In this document: positions 6,086-6,198 of the stretch, one piece after another | How positions within the stretch are numbered: the first letter of the stretch is position 1 | How the letters are laid out: every line of letters starts with the position of its first letter | Assembly: GCA_005879095.1 (NCBI GenBank) | Contig: VBLM01000545.1 | Location: 1-6,198, forward strand | Origin: Deltaproteobacteria bacterium | Lineage (GTDB): Bacteria; Myxococcota; Myxococcia; Myxococcales; 40CM-4-68-19 | Direction: 5' to 3' | DNA: 6,198 nt | Notes under the pieces: generated by a model | Seen by the model: only the letters and a program-made list of their open reading frames with translations | The model's database searches: none | Told to the model about the DNA's origin: nothing | Translations under genes and position numbers: made by a program

Positions 6086-6108
6086 CCGAATTGCGTAGGG
6101 TGTCCCCG
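6072..6108. repeat. 12-bp inverted repeat hairpin (REP element or terminator)
   Basis: CGGGGACACCCT (6072-6083) pairs perfectly with AGGGTGTCCCCG (6097-6108). Inside the 13-base gap CGC (6084-6086) can pair with GCG (6093-6095), leaving a bulged T and a CGAATT loop. The stem incorporates the third tandem copy, so the array and hairpin form one element. A bulged hairpin of this kind is characteristic of REP sequences. It could also stop transcription from the hydrolase and small gene, but no T run follows the stem immediately, so classic intrinsic termination is unlikely. Confidence 0.7.
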
Positions 6109-6198
6109 TATTTCCATGCGACCGTGAGCAGCCGTGCATGCAGCCCTGCTCGCTCTCGCACTGGTCACCCGGCTCGACGTGGTCCTTTCCGGCGACGG
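6109..6198. other. right edge, no supported gene
   Basis: This is the sequence after the REP-like hairpin. A plus-strand frame from a GTG at 6134 would encode a hydrophobic start (VHAALLALALVTRLDVV) that could be the beginning of an exported protein. Two other frames are equally open, no ribosome binding site is seen, and the window ends after 21 codons. I cannot support a gene. Confidence 0.25.

Noticed and set aside
6047..6108. CRISPR array
   Set aside because: The 13-base units abut directly with no spacers and end in an inverted repeat, and there are no cas genes.
6010..6198. Cysteine-rich minus-strand frame entering from the right edge (GDQCESEQGCMHGC)
   Set aside because: It runs through the REP-like array with no stop before about 6010 and overlaps the end of the small gene. 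Openness in three frames is common at this GC content.

Overview
This is a GC-rich bacterial window, about two thirds G+C by eye. It has no rRNA, tRNA, CRISPR array or phage structural gene. The lineage is probably Myxococcota or another former deltaproteobacterial group, perhaps from a soil metagenome. That is an inference from GC content, the HNH endonuclease type, the GGGGACACCC repeat and the lipoprotein-rich content; no marker gene is present to confirm it.

Layout from left to right: (1) Positions 1-690 hold the C-terminal remnant of an insertion-sequence transposase on the minus strand (124-321), with apparently non-coding DNA on both sides. (2) A complete HNH endonuclease gene (691-1713, +) follows. 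(3) It converges, with a 10-base gap, on a RhlE-type DEAD-box RNA helicase gene (1724-2937, -), whose frame breaks near 2190 just after helicase motif IV. (4) Upstream of the helicase lies a two-gene minus-strand unit: a 146-residue lipoprotein (4266-4706) overlaps by 20 bases an exported, coiled-coil, C-terminally anchored protein of unknown family (2982-4285). The second gene carries an apparent one-base deletion near 4103. (5) Divergent from this unit is a lipoprotein metallo-beta-lactamase-fold hydrolase related to NAPE-PLD (4801-5784, +), followed by a small hydrophilic protein (5802-6044, +). (6) The right edge holds three perfect 13-base tandem repeats ending in a 12-bp-stem hairpin (6047-6108), probably a REP/RAYT-type element.

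The genes do not form one obvious pathway. The minus-strand pair looks like a translationally coupled envelope unit, with both products predicted to be exported. The hydrolase is also predicted to be an envelope lipoprotein. The helicase is a housekeeping RNA-remodelling type, and the HNH gene, IS remnant and REP element give a mildly accessory flavour.

The most notable general signal is in the gene starts. All three plus-strand genes have a -10-like hexamer ending exactly 6 bases before the ATG and no convincing Shine-Dalgarno sequence, and the helicase has one ending 9 bases before its ATG. This suggests leaderless or nearly leaderless transcripts. The two genes of the minus-strand unit instead have clear Shine-Dalgarno sequences. 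I found no convincing new defence or mobile system. The uncharacterised lipoprotein plus anchored coiled-coil pair is the best candidate for undescribed biology.
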